Shown here in pieces: positions 9,203 through 17,957 of a stretch of DNA of 64,000 nucleotides. The number at the start of each line of letters is the position of its first letter. The first letter of the stretch is position 1. The position numbers and the translations under genes were made by a program. A model generated the notes under the pieces. That model saw only the letters and a list, made by a program, of their open reading frames with translations. It was not told where the DNA came from and did no database searches. Source of the stretch: Rhizobium sp. ICMP 5592 (lineage in GTDB: Bacteria; Pseudomonadota; Alphaproteobacteria; Rhizobiales; Rhizobiaceae); NCBI RefSeq assembly GCF_009498525.1, contig NZ_QSNT01000001.1:1075049-1139048 (forward strand), read 5' to 3'.

Positions 9203-9931
9203 ATGAGACAGGATCTTTCCGGTAAAGTCGCGGCAATCACCGGCGCCGCCTCCGGCATCGGGCTCGAATGCGCCAGGGCATTGCTGAACGAGGGCGCGAG
9301 CGTCGCCCTTGTCGACAGGGCCGAGGACAGGCTGAAGGAGCTCTGCGCCGAATTGGGGCCGCGTGCCTTTCCCATCGTCATCGATCTCACCGATCCGGCA
9401 AGCGTCGCGACGATGCTGCCGCAGATCCTCGATAAGTTCGGCAAGCTCGATATTTTCCACGCCAATGCCGGCTCTTATATCGGCGGCGAAGTGGTGGAGG
9501 GTAATCCGGATGCCTGGGACCGGATGCTGAACCTCAATATCAATGCGGCCTTCCGCTCCGTCCAGGCTGTGCTGCCGCATATGGTGGAGCGGCAGACGGG
9601 GGATATCATCATGACCAGCTCCATCGCCGGGCTGGTTCCGGTGGTGTGGGAGCCGATCTATACCGCCTCGAAACATGCCGTGCAGGCGTTCACCCATACG
9701 GTGCGCCGCCAGGTCGCCAAGCATGGCATCCGGGTCGGTGCCGTTGCGCCGGGGCCGGTCGTTACCGCGCTCATCAGCGATTGGCCGCAGGCAAAGCTTG
9801 ACGAAGCCATCGCGGCTGGTGGATTGATGGAGGCGACGGAGGTCGCCGAAGCGGTGATCTTCATGCTGACGAGGCCGCGCAACATCACGATCCGCGACCT
9901 CGTCATCCTGCCGCTCAGCACGGACCTTTGA
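9203..9931 (+). CDS. rbtD: Ribitol 2-dehydrogenase (short-chain dehydrogenase)
   Basis: A 242-residue NAD-dependent SDR predicted to oxidise ribitol to D-ribulose. It has the cofactor motif TGAASGIG near residue 14, the NAG motif (HANAG), catalytic Ser in MTSSIAG and the YTASK dyad. Long stretches match my memory of the Klebsiella enzyme RbtD, for example the segments around [25 protein letters not shown] and the C-terminal RDLVILP; this is stronger than a generic SDR match. The next gene is a pentulose kinase, giving the two-step ribitol to ribulose-5-phosphate route. Only two bases separate the genes. Confidence 0.85.
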   Translation: MRQDLSGKVAAITGAASGIGLECARALLNEGASVALVDRAEDRLKELCAELGPRAFPIVIDLTDPASVATMLPQILDKFGKLDIFHANAGSYIGGEVVEGNPDAWDRMLNLNINAAFRSVQAVLPHMVERQTGDIIMTSSIAGLVPVVWEPIYTASKHAVQAFTHTVRRQVAKHGIRVGAVAPGPVVTALISDWPQAKLDEAIAAGGLMEATEVAEAVIFMLTRPRNITIRDLVILPLSTDL

Positions 9932-9933
9932 CA

Positions 9934-11577
9934 ATGACATCGTATTTTATCGGCATCGACGTCGGCACCGGCAGTGCGAGGGCAGGGGTCTTCGACGGCA
10001 GCGGCAAGCTGTTCGGCTCCGCGAAGCGCCCGATCACCATCTGGCATGAGGCCGGCCATGTCGTCGAGCAATCGAGCGAGCAGATCTGGCGGGCCGTGTG
10101 CGGCAGCGTTCGCGATGCTGTCGCTGAAGCCGGGATCGCGGCCTCCGAGGTGGCGGGCATCGGCTTCGATGCGACATGCTCGCTCGTCGCCGTCAAGGCG
10201 GATGGATCGCCGGTCGCCGTCGGCCCTTCGGGCGATCCCGCCCGCAATATCATCGTCTGGATGGATCATCGTGCCGCCGGCGAGGCGGCGGAGATCAATG
10301 CCGGAAATCATGACGTGCTGCGCTATGTCGGCGGGCGTATCTCGCCGGAGATGGAGACGCCGAAACTCCTGTGGTTGAAGCGAAACCTGCCGCAATCCTT
10401 CGCGGCTGCTGATCATTTCTTCGACCTTGCAGATTATCTGACATGGCGCTCCACGGGTTCTCTCAGCCGCTCGGTCTGCACCGTCACCTGCAAATGGACC
10501 TATCTCGCCCATGAGAAACGCTGGGATGCGGCTTATTTCCGGGATATCGGCCTCTCCGAGCTTGCCGACGAAGGCTTCGCAAGGATCGGCACGGACATTG
10601 TCGATCCGGGCTCAGCCCTTGGTGACGGTCTCATCGAAAGTGCCGCCCGCGACCTCGGCCTTTTGGCCGGCACGCCGGTTGCCGCTTCGCTCATCGATGC
10701 TCATGCGGGCGGGATCGGCACGCTCGGTGCTCAGGGCGCGGATGGAAAGGTCTATCTCGAAAGCCGGCTCGCCTATATCTTCGGAACCTCGGCCTGCTCG
10801 ATGGCTTCGAACCAGTCGCCGATCTTCGTCGATGGCGTCTGGGGGCCTTATTATTCGGCCATGGTACCCGGGTTGTGGCTCACCGAGGGAGGCCAATCCG
10901 CAGCCGGTGCTGCCATCGACCACCTCGTCACCATGCACCCGGCCTCCGCTGAGGCGCAGTCCAAGGCGGAGGCTGCCGGCCTGCCGCTGGTCGCCTGGCT
11001 CGATCGTCAGGCAAGCGAAGCCTGCCCGGATCCGAAAGAGGCGGTGACGCTTGCAAAGTCGATCCATGTCGTGCCGGAGTTTCTGGGAAACCGATCTCCC
11101 TTTGCCGATCCTGATGCGCGTGCCGTCATCGCCGGTCAGGGCCTTGAGAACGATATTTCTGACCTCGTTTCGCTCTATATCGCCGGCCTTTGCGGCATCG
11201 GTTACGGCCTAAAGCAGCTTATCGAAACGCTCGCCTCAAACGGCATCCACATCGACACCATCGTCGCCAGTGGCGGCGCGGCGCAAAGCAATCTGGTCCG
11301 CCAGCTTCTTGCCGACACGACCGGTATCCCCGTTGCCGTGACCGATACGGAGGAGCCGGTGCTTCTCGGCGCGGCGATGCTGGGCGCTCTTGCGTCCGAG
11401 CAGTACCCGTCGCTGGACGTCGCCATGCAGGCAATGTCGAGATTTTCGCAGGTCTTCGCGCCCGCCGGAGGGGCGACGGCTTCTCTGCATGGGAAGCGCT
11501 ACGAGGCGTTCGAACGATTGCAGCGCGCCGAGAGAGAGGTGCGGGCACTCTTTGCCGATACCGCATCCGCTGAATGA
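9934..11577 (+). CDS. FGGY-family pentulose kinase, probably D-ribulokinase
   Basis: A 547-residue sugar kinase, the usual length for the ribulokinase-like branch of FGGY. The N-terminal ATPase-fold motif GIDVGTGSARAGVFD, the substrate-site segment IVWMDHRA near residue 107, and the second-lobe motif IVASGGAAQSNLVRQLLAD are all present. It should phosphorylate D-ribulose made by the dehydrogenase upstream to D-ribulose-5-phosphate, which enters the pentose phosphate pathway. The ATG at 9934 follows the previous stop by two bases; an overlapping TTG at 9928 is a possible alternative start. It is the last gene of the operon and converges on the FAD oxidase gene at 11593. Confidence 0.85.
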   Translation: MTSYFIGIDVGTGSARAGVFDGSGKLFGSAKRPITIWHEAGHVVEQSSEQIWRAVCGSVRDAVAEAGIAASEVAGIGFDATCSLVAVKADGSPVAVGPSGDPARNIIVWMDHRAAGEAAEINAGNHDVLRYVGGRISPEMETPKLLWLKRNLPQSFAAADHFFDLADYLTWRSTGSLSRSVCTVTCKWTYLAHEKRWDAAYFRDIGLSELADEGFARIGTDIVDPGSALGDGLIESAARDLGLLAGTPVAASLIDAHAGGIGTLGAQGADGKVYLESRLAYIFGTSACSMASNQSPIFVDGVWGPYYSAMVPGLWLTEGGQSAAGAAIDHLVTMHPASAEAQSKAEAAGLPLVAWLDRQASEACPDPKEAVTLAKSIHVVPEFLGNRSPFADPDARAVIAGQGLENDISDLVSLYIAGLCGIGYGLKQLIETLASNGIHIDTIVASGGAAQSNLVRQLLADTTGIPVAVTDTEEPVLLGAAMLGALASEQYPSLDVAMQAMSRFSQVFAPAGGATASLHGKRYEAFERLQRAEREVRALFADTASAE

Positions 11578-11585
11578 TGCGGATG
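11564..11585. terminator. Hairpin between convergent kinase and FAD oxidase genes
   Basis: CATCCGC (11564-11570) pairs with GCGGATG (11579-11585) around an 8-base loop that contains the kinase stop codon. It is followed by TGTTGGGTT. It fits a modest terminator for the rightward ribitol operon. Confidence 0.4.
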
Positions 11586-11592
11586 TGTTGGG

Positions 11593-12915
11593 TTAGGCAT
11601 GCGGCGGCAAGGGTACGCCAGCAAGCTTCGTTTTGATCCAGTCGGCAACACGGTAGTAGCGCAACGTCATCTGCGGCGCGAAACCCATATAGAAGGGTGC
11701 TGCGGAGAGGGGTTCGATCTTCAGCGCGAGATCCTTGCTAGGGACACCTTTGGCCCATTCGGAGAGAATACCGCCGAGCATGCTGCCCGTCGGGACGCCC
11801 CGGCCAGAAAGTCCGGTCAAGGCGACGACGCCCGGCGCCAGGTCGTAAAGCCGCGGCACGGTCCGGTGCTGCATGTCCAGCTCGCCGTACCAGAGATAAT
11901 CCCAACGGATCTCCCGCTTGATCTGCGGGTGCAGCCATCGCAGCCGGTCCGACATCACCTGACGCGTATAGGCGAGATCGCGCCCGCGCCGACCCATGGG
12001 AAACATCGAGGCGACGATCCTGCCTTCGGCATTGTATTTGTAGACATAGATATCGCCGCGACCATCATGGATCGTGGTGTTTCGCGGCAGGACGCTCAAC
12101 CGCTCGTCATCGGAAAGCGGCTGGGTGGCCGCGACGAAGACCTTGAGGATATTGAAGGTGCGGTCGAGCTTCGGCCAGCCGCCGACGGTGTAGGCGCCGG
12201 TGGCGAAAATGACCTTGTCTGCAAGCACGGAGCCTTTTTCAGTCTTCACGGCCCAGCCAGCGCCTTCCCGTTCGCAGCCGGTGACCGGCGAGCGTGTGTA
12301 GACGTGACCGCCCTCTTGAATGACGGCGCGCGCCAGTCCGCGCGCATAGCCGAGCGGATTGAGGTGCCCGCCTTCCTCATGCAGCCAGCCGCCGTAGAAA
12401 CGCGGGCTGCCGGTGATCGCCTCCACTTCTTCCTTGCCGACAACCCGGGTGCAGGCGCCGACGGCATTGTAGTCACGAGCTTTCGCTTCGAGTGTTTTGA
12501 TGGCGCGAGGCGTATGGGCGCCCATGACATAGCCGTTCTGCTGCCATTCGCATTCGATCTGGTAATGACGGATCATCTCGGAAACCTGATCGTTGGCTCG
12601 CGTCTGGCGGGCGATCAGCCGTTCGGCCCAGGGCTCGCCCAGCATGCGGCGAAGCTCGGGCAGGCTGTAATGGGTGAAGGTCGGCGTGCAGTGGCCGGCA
12701 TTGCGGCCCGAACCGCCGAAGCCGACCTCCTGCGCCTCGAGCAGCACGACGCGCACGCCGTCCTTGGCGAGGGCGAGCGCGGTGGTGAGGCCGGTATAGC
12801 CGCCGCCCACCACGCAGACATCGGCCTCCACGCGGCCTTCAAGCTCCGTCGTTGCCGGAGCTGCGGTCGCTGTCGCGTACCAGAGTGACGTTGCGAAAGG
12901 AGAAAAGACCGGCAC
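11593..12915 (-). CDS. FAD-dependent oxidoreductase, DAO family (DadA/PuuB-like)
   Basis: A 440-residue flavoprotein that probably oxidises an amine or amino acid, giving an imine that hydrolyses to an oxo compound. The dinucleotide motif VVGGGYTGLTTALALAKDG lies near residue 35, followed by GGSGRNAGHC, typical of the DAO branch near gamma-glutamylputrescine oxidase. The C-terminal FAD contact is GLSGRGVPTGSMLGGILSEW. A GTG at 12915 is taken as the start (sequence MPVFSPFATSLW), 15 bases after the permease stop; the upstream in-frame extension overlaps the permease gene. It is the last gene of a leftward cluster with a Dpp-type transporter, so its substrate is probably imported by that system. 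Confidence 0.85.
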   Translation of the reverse strand: MPVFSPFATSLWYATATAAPATTELEGRVEADVCVVGGGYTGLTTALALAKDGVRVVLLEAQEVGFGGSGRNAGHCTPTFTHYSLPELRRMLGEPWAERLIARQTRANDQVSEMIRHYQIECEWQQNGYVMGAHTPRAIKTLEAKARDYNAVGACTRVVGKEEVEAITGSPRFYGGWLHEEGGHLNPLGYARGLARAVIQEGGHVYTRSPVTGCEREGAGWAVKTEKGSVLADKVIFATGAYTVGGWPKLDRTFNILKVFVAATQPLSDDERLSVLPRNTTIHDGRGDIYVYKYNAEGRIVASMFPMGRRGRDLAYTRQVMSDRLRWLHPQIKREIRWDYLWYGELDMQHRTVPRLYDLAPGVVALTGLSGRGVPTGSMLGGILSEWAKGVPSKDLALKIEPLSAAPFYMGFAPQMTLRYYRVADWIKTKLAGVPLPPHA

Positions 12916-12929
12916 CGCTGTCGCCTTTC

Positions 12930-13829
12930 TCAGTTGAGGTCGCTGCGCGCGTCCAGCGCGTCGCGCAGGCCGTCGCCGATGAAGTTGAAGCTGGTGACAG
13001 CAAGCGTGATGGCAACGCCGGGGACGATGGCGAGCCATGGCGCGCTTGCGAGATATTGCTGGGCGCCGTTCAGCATGTTGCCCCAGCTCGGCAGCGGCGG
13101 CTGGATGCCATAGCCGAGGAAACTGACATAGGCCTCGAGCAGGATGGCGCGTGCGACCGTCAGCGTGGCGGCGACGATGATCGGTCCAATGGCGTTCGGC
13201 AACAGCTCACGGAACATGATCCATCTATTGGTGAGGCCGAGCATGCGCGCGGCGAGCACGAAGTCGCGTTCCCGCAGCGAGCGCACCTCCGCCTCGACGA
13301 TGCGTGCCGTCTCCATCCAGCTCGTCACCGCGATGATGACGGTGATCATAAAAGGGCTCGGCTTGATGAAGGCGGCGAGTGCCAGCAGCAGGAAGATGCC
13401 GGGGAACGACAGGAAGGCATCGACGAAGCGCATCAGAAACATGCCGACGCGGCCGCCATAATAGCCGGCGACGACGCCGATCGTGGTGCCGATGAAGGTG
13501 CTGAGCACCATGGCGAAGAAGCCGACCAGCAGCGAGATGCGGCCCGCCATGAACAGGCGCACGGCAACGTCGCGTCCGAGTGGATCTGTCCCGAAGATAT
13601 GGTAGCCGGCCGTGAAAGGCGGCGCGAAACGGGCGCGCAGGTCGATGAAGAGCTCGTCATAGGGAAGCAGCGACGGCCCGATCAGGCAGGCAAGGATGAT
13701 GGTCGTGATCATCGCGACGCCGAGGAGGGCGAGCTTATGGCGGGCAAAGCGGCGCAGCGTGCGGTTCTGCCACCAGCGGCTATGTGCGAGTATGGTCGGG
13801 GTGAGCGTTGCGGGGGACGAGGAAGACAT
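12930..13829 (-). CDS. Peptide/opine-type ABC transporter permease (DppC-like)
   Basis: A 299-residue inner-membrane protein with an N-terminal OppC_N segment (RRFARHKLALLGVAMI) and a BPD_transp_1 domain. The coupling loop carries ALDARSDLN-type ends and the EAA-like segment RELLPNAIGPIIVAATL. It forms the channel with the DppB-like protein, encoded 10 bases upstream. The system imports a small peptide-like compound, here plausibly an opine or modified amino acid given two flavin oxidases in the same cluster. Confidence 0.92.
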   Translation of the reverse strand: MSSSSPATLTPTILAHSRWWQNRTLRRFARHKLALLGVAMITTIILACLIGPSLLPYDELFIDLRARFAPPFTAGYHIFGTDPLGRDVAVRLFMAGRISLLVGFFAMVLSTFIGTTIGVVAGYYGGRVGMFLMRFVDAFLSFPGIFLLLALAAFIKPSPFMITVIIAVTSWMETARIVEAEVRSLRERDFVLAARMLGLTNRWIMFRELLPNAIGPIIVAATLTVARAILLEAYVSFLGYGIQPPLPSWGNMLNGAQQYLASAPWLAIVPGVAITLAVTSFNFIGDGLRDALDARSDLN

Positions 13830-13839
13830 GGCGTTTCTC

Positions 13840-14790
13840 CTAACCGAGCCGGACGCGCGGATCGACGAAGGCGACCAGCAGATCCGCGAGCAGATTGCCG
13901 ATCAGCACGAAGATCGCCGAGAACATCAAAAGGCCCATGACGACAGGGTAGTCGCTGTAGCCTAGGCTATCGAGAAAGAGCCGACCCATTCCCGGCCAGG
14001 TGAAGACCGTTTCGGCGACCAGCGCGCCGCCGAGGATCGTCGGCAATTGCAGGCCGGCGAGCGTGATCATTGGCAGCAGCGCATTACCGACGACATGCCG
14101 CATCAACACCCGCCGCGGCGACAGGCCCTTAGCCTTGGCGGTGCGGACGAAATCCTGGTTGATGACATCGAGCGTGGCGGTACGCATATAACGGCTCCAC
14201 ACGGCGATGTTGACGAGAGCGAGCACCAGGCTCGGCATGATCAGATGGATCGCATAATCGCTGAACGAGCCGTTGCCGACCGTGTACATGTTGCCGGCCG
14301 GCAGCCATTTCAGCTTCAGTGAAAAGATATAGATGGCGACAAGGCCGAACCAGAAGGTCGGGATCGACAGCGCCACCATGGCGCCGATTGTGGCGCTGTA
14401 GTCGAAGATCGAATAGCGCTTGGTCGCGCCCTTGATGCCGATCCATGTGCCGACCACGATCGCGATCACCATCGAGGTGCCCATCAGGAGCAGCGTTGCG
14501 AAGAGGTGGCCGAGAATGATCGATAGCACCGGCTGATTGTCGCGATAGGAGTGACCCCAGTCACCCATCAGCATGTGCCGCAGCCAGTCGAGATACTGGA
14601 TGGGCAGCGGCCGGTCGAGGCCCATCTGCGCGGCGATCCGGTCGAGCGCCTCCTTGGTCATGCCCGGTGTCAGCGTAAATTGCGACAGCGGGCCGCCGGG
14701 TGCAAGGGTGAGAACGGCAAAGCCGATCATCGATACGAGCAGCAGCAGTATCAGGCTCTGCCACAGGCGACTGAGGAGATAGCGCAGCAT
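13840..14790 (-). CDS. Peptide/opine-type ABC transporter permease (DppB-like)
   Basis: A 316-residue permease of the BPD_transp_1 family with about six membrane helices. It begins with the usual first helix (MLRYLLSRLWQSLILLLLVSM) and the periplasmic segment with GLDRPLPIQYLDWL. The coupling segment is RHVVGNALLPMITLAGLQLP. It pairs with the DppC-like permease that follows. The preceding gene encodes the binding protein, with a strong hairpin at 14826-14860 in the gap. Confidence 0.93.
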   Translation of the reverse strand: MLRYLLSRLWQSLILLLLVSMIGFAVLTLAPGGPLSQFTLTPGMTKEALDRIAAQMGLDRPLPIQYLDWLRHMLMGDWGHSYRDNQPVLSIILGHLFATLLLMGTSMVIAIVVGTWIGIKGATKRYSIFDYSATIGAMVALSIPTFWFGLVAIYIFSLKLKWLPAGNMYTVGNGSFSDYAIHLIMPSLVLALVNIAVWSRYMRTATLDVINQDFVRTAKAKGLSPRRVLMRHVVGNALLPMITLAGLQLPTILGGALVAETVFTWPGMGRLFLDSLGYSDYPVVMGLLMFSAIFVLIGNLLADLLVAFVDPRVRLG

Positions 14791-14825
14791 GGCATTCGTC
14801 TCCGATGGTTGCGAGATGTGAAGCG

Positions 14826-14860
14826 CCAGCCCTTCGACCCCTCATGGATCGAAGGGCTGG
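14826..14860 (-). terminator. Perfect 12-bp hairpin after the peptide-type binding-protein gene
   Basis: CCAGCCCTTCGA (14826-14837) pairs perfectly with TCGAAGGGCTGG (14849-14860) around an 11-base loop. It lies 10 bases beyond the binding-protein stop and before the DppB gene. As at the other transport operons here, it probably limits read-through or protects the upstream mRNA so that binding protein is made in excess. Confidence 0.68.
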
Positions 14861-14870
14861 AACGGGACGA

Positions 14871-16544
14871 TCAGGCCTTGGCCCAATACCAGGTGCCGAC
14901 ATTCCATGTGTCGATGCGAACGTTGATGTTGGGAGTGACGTTCTCAACCCCGACCTTGTGGCCGCGCACGGTCGCGTATTGGAACAGCGGTAGGAAGGGC
15001 AGGTCGTGGCGCATGACCTCCTGGATCTTCTGGTAGACCTTCTTGCGTTCCTCCGGCACGAAGATCTGGCCGCCTTCCGCCAGAAGCTTGTCCACCTCCG
15101 GATTGGCATATTGCCAGGAGTTCTGGCCGGCTCCGCCCTTGGCATTGATCGCGGTGGAGCGGAAGTAATCCGACGTGTCGGGATCGGAACCGGTCTGGAA
15201 GTTGATGCCGACGATGACGGAATCGAACTTCGACATCGTCCAATAATCGCCCCACATGACCGCCGGCGGCAGGTTGGAGATCGTGAGTTCGACGCCGATA
15301 TCCTTGAAGGTCTGCTGCATGAACTGCTGCACCTGCTCGCGGATATGGTTGCCGGCAGTGGTGGAGTTGGTGAAGGAAAGCTTGACCCCGTCCTTCACGC
15401 GAATGCCGTCGGCACCGGGCTTCCAGCCGGCATCGTCGAGGATTTTCTTGGCCTTGTCGGTGCTGAATTCCTGCTTCGGCAGGTCCGGATTGTAGTAGAA
15501 GGACTGCTGCGGAATATAGCTCTCGGTCGGCGTCGGCAGGCCGTAATAGAGCGCGTCGATGATCGTCTGCTTGTCGATCGCGTAATAGAGCGCTTCGCGC
15601 ACCGCCGGGTCCTTGAACTGCGGCCGCTCCATGTTGAAGCCGACGGATTCGACCGTGGCGGCCGGCACGACGGCAACGGCCTTGCCATCCAGCGCCTTGG
15701 CCTCGTCATAGTGATCCGGCGTGATCCATTGCAGGCCAACCACGTCGATATCGCCGGTCTTGAACTGCGTATACAGCACCGTCAGGTCGGGAACATATTT
15801 GTAGACCAGGGTTTCGAGATAAGGACCGTCGCCGAAATAGTCGGTATTGGCCGCAAGCGTAATGTGATCGCCGGGGATACGCTCGACCCATTTGAACGGG
15901 CCGGTGCCGACGGGCGCATTGTTGAAGGGGGCGGTGTTCTTGTCCTTCTCCGCGCCGAGGATGTGCTTTGGCACGATGAAGGTCATGGCGAGGATCGAGG
16001 GGTAGGGCGCAAATGGCTTTTCCATCCGCCAAGTGATTTCCGTCGGCGAGACGACAGTGAGGTCGCGCACCAGTTCGTGGCCGGTCTTGCGCCAGCTGCG
16101 GAAATTCGGATCGACCATGAGTTCGAGGGTGAACTTGACGTCCTCGGCGGTAAACGGCGTGCCATCATGCCACTTCACGCCATCGCGCAGCTTGATCTTC
16201 CAGTTAAGACCATCGGCCGAGATGCCGCCGTTTTCGACGGTCGGGACTTCAGTTGCAAGAGAAGGCGAGAACTTGCCTTCCGGGGTGACGACGAAGAGCG
16301 GATCGAAGACGCTGAAATGGATACCCTCATCGACTTCGATGTGGATCAGGTGCGGATTGAAGACGGTCGGCTCCTGCGAAAAGCCGATGACGAGCTGGCC
16401 GGTCGGCTTGGCGGGCGGTGCCGCGAAAGCCTCGCTGCGACCGAGAATATTGGGCATAATGAGCCCGGAAGCGCCGAGCGCCATCATGGTCAGCGCCTGA
16501 CGGCGGGTGGGTTTCAGGAGGATAGTGTCGTTTGCGTCGGACAT
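14871..16544 (-). CDS. Periplasmic solute-binding protein, family 5 (DppA/OppA-like)
   Basis: A 557-residue SBP_bac_5 protein, the usual size for the family. The N-terminus carries a twin-arginine-type signal (TRRQALTMMALG, arginines about residues 14-15) with a cleavage site near AFAAPP, so it may be exported folded. Family marks include the segment GVKWHDGTPFTAEDVKFTLE and GTGPFKWVERIPGDHI. It captures the ligand for the DppBC-like permeases downstream. Its leader at 16545-16623 is purine-rich with a strong ribosome site (AAGGGGAACC). The ligand could be a dipeptide, opine or N-substituted amino acid; the flavin oxidases in the cluster favour the latter two. Confidence 0.92.
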   Translation of the reverse strand: MSDANDTILLKPTRRQALTMMALGASGLIMPNILGRSEAFAAPPAKPTGQLVIGFSQEPTVFNPHLIHIEVDEGIHFSVFDPLFVVTPEGKFSPSLATEVPTVENGGISADGLNWKIKLRDGVKWHDGTPFTAEDVKFTLELMVDPNFRSWRKTGHELVRDLTVVSPTEITWRMEKPFAPYPSILAMTFIVPKHILGAEKDKNTAPFNNAPVGTGPFKWVERIPGDHITLAANTDYFGDGPYLETLVYKYVPDLTVLYTQFKTGDIDVVGLQWITPDHYDEAKALDGKAVAVVPAATVESVGFNMERPQFKDPAVREALYYAIDKQTIIDALYYGLPTPTESYIPQQSFYYNPDLPKQEFSTDKAKKILDDAGWKPGADGIRVKDGVKLSFTNSTTAGNHIREQVQQFMQQTFKDIGVELTISNLPPAVMWGDYWTMSKFDSVIVGINFQTGSDPDTSDYFRSTAINAKGGAGQNSWQYANPEVDKLLAEGGQIFVPEERKKVYQKIQEVMRHDLPFLPLFQYATVRGHKVGVENVTPNINVRIDTWNVGTWYWAKA

Positions 16545-16623
16545 GTTGGTTCCCCTTTTTGTTGGTAGGACGTTGGCTGTTCTTCTCTCTTATTGTTTTT
16601 GCTGTCTTTTGTTGGCAGGCAGG
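16545..16623 (-). promoter_or_regulatory. A-rich leader of the binding-protein mRNA
   Basis: Read on the minus strand, this gap between the DAO oxidase and binding-protein genes is strikingly A-rich, with repeated CCAAC and CAAAAA-type stretches ahead of the ribosome site AAGGGGAACC. It may be an unstructured leader that helps translation, or a target for a small RNA. Either use is inference. Confidence 0.3.
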
Positions 16624-17955
16624 TTAGAAGCCGCTGATCAGTTCGATCTTCGAACCGTCGTGGAAGCGGGAGAAACGGAAGTTCTTGCGGTTGACAATCG
16701 GTGGCTTGCCGGTGACGATATCGGCCATCAATCGCCCGGCGGCCGGGCCGATGCCGAAGCCGTGGCCGGAAAAGCCGGTGGCGATGTGGAAGCCCGGAAT
16801 GCTGTCGATCGCGTCGATCACCGGAACGGCATCCGGTGTGACGTCGATATAGCCAGCCCAGCGCTGGGCGATCTCGGCCTTTTCAAAAACCGGGAAAGCT
16901 TTCTTGAGATTGGCAAGCGCCGTATTCGAAAGCTTGGTCGACGGCTTCGGATCGAGAACGCGGCAATATTCGAAGGGGCTTGCCTCGTCCATCGCCCAGC
17001 GGTCGGGAATGCGGACCTCGTCAAGGAAACGGCCCGAGAGGCGGAAATTCAGCGAGCGCCATTCCTTTTGCAGAGCCGGGAAAAATTTCCCGGCATAGCG
17101 GAAAGACTTCGGCACGATATCGACGATGTTCTCGTGGCCGGAGGCGATGGTGTAGCCGCCATCCTGGCGCTTGCGCAGGGCAAAGCCGTTGGCCCAGATC
17201 GCCTGCTCGGGGCCGCCTTCCAGCGGCTTGGTGCGCAGCACGGAGTTCATCACCTTCAATTGCGGCAGGTCGAGCCCGAACATGCCCGCAAACAGGCTCG
17301 ACCAGGCACCGCCGGCCAGCACGACGGCCTTGCAGGCGATCGGGCCGCGCTCGGTAATGACGCCGGAAATCCGGCCAGCCGCCGTCTCGATGCCGCGCAC
17401 GGCGCATTCGGTGAGGATGGTGGCACCCTTGTCGCGGGCGGCTTCGGCAATGGCAGGTGCTGCCCGTTGCGGCTCGGCGCGGCCGTCGGCGGCGGTGTAG
17501 AGCGCGCCCTTGATATCCATCTGCGAGCCGGGAACGAGGTTTCTGAATTCGGCGCCGCTGACCATGCGGCTCTCGAACTGATAGCCTTCGAGATTGCGGT
17601 TCCAGCGCTCGTGGTCGGCATATTCCTTGTCGTTGGCGCAGGTGAAGATGATACCGGCGCGTTTGTAGCCAGTGTCGCGGCCGGTGCGTTTGTCGAGCGT
17701 GCTCCAGATGCGCAGGGCTTCCGCCATCAACGGCACTTCGCGCGGATCGCGTCTGGAGATGCGTACCCAGCCCCAGTTGCGGCTCGATTGCTCCTGGCCG
17801 ATGCCGCCTTTCTCACACAGGGCGACGCGCAGGCCCTGCTCGGCCAATTCCAGGGCAGTCGAGGTGCCGATGATGCCGCCGCCGATGACGACGACGTCGA
17901 CTTCCTTGGGCAGTTCGGCGTCCCCGTGAACGGGGACCACATAGGGGCCGGGCAT
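16624..17955 (-). CDS. FAD-dependent oxidoreductase, DAO family (second oxidase of the cluster)
   Basis: A 443-residue flavoprotein with the FAD motif VVIGGGIIGTSTALELAEQG near residue 25, the segment QEQSSRNWGWVRISRRD after it, and the C-terminal GFSGHGFGIGPAAGRLMAD. These mark the D-amino-acid-dehydrogenase-like group of DAO enzymes. It is not a close duplicate of the oxidase at 11593-12915: the NAGHC-type motif is replaced by NWGWVR. The ATG at 17955 is chosen over an in-frame ATG at 17982 because the longer form would overlap the SDR gene and lacks a ribosome site. It lies 2 bases after the SDR stop and 79 bases before the binding-protein gene. It probably oxidises the imported compound at an amine carbon. 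Confidence 0.85.
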   Translation of the reverse strand: MPGPYVVPVHGDAELPKEVDVVVIGGGIIGTSTALELAEQGLRVALCEKGGIGQEQSSRNWGWVRISRRDPREVPLMAEALRIWSTLDKRTGRDTGYKRAGIIFTCANDKEYADHERWNRNLEGYQFESRMVSGAEFRNLVPGSQMDIKGALYTAADGRAEPQRAAPAIAEAARDKGATILTECAVRGIETAAGRISGVITERGPIACKAVVLAGGAWSSLFAGMFGLDLPQLKVMNSVLRTKPLEGGPEQAIWANGFALRKRQDGGYTIASGHENIVDIVPKSFRYAGKFFPALQKEWRSLNFRLSGRFLDEVRIPDRWAMDEASPFEYCRVLDPKPSTKLSNTALANLKKAFPVFEKAEIAQRWAGYIDVTPDAVPVIDAIDSIPGFHIATGFSGHGFGIGPAAGRLMADIVTGKPPIVNRKNFRFSRFHDGSKIELISGF

Positions 17956-17957
17956 GG

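Noticed and set aside
8603..9940. 445-residue minus-strand frame across the permease and rbtD
   Set aside because: His/Asp/Arg-rich shadow across two well-supported plus-strand genes.
15006..16568. 520-residue open frame opposite the Dpp-type binding-protein gene
   Set aside because: The minus-strand reading has a signal peptide and full SBP family features; the plus frame has none.
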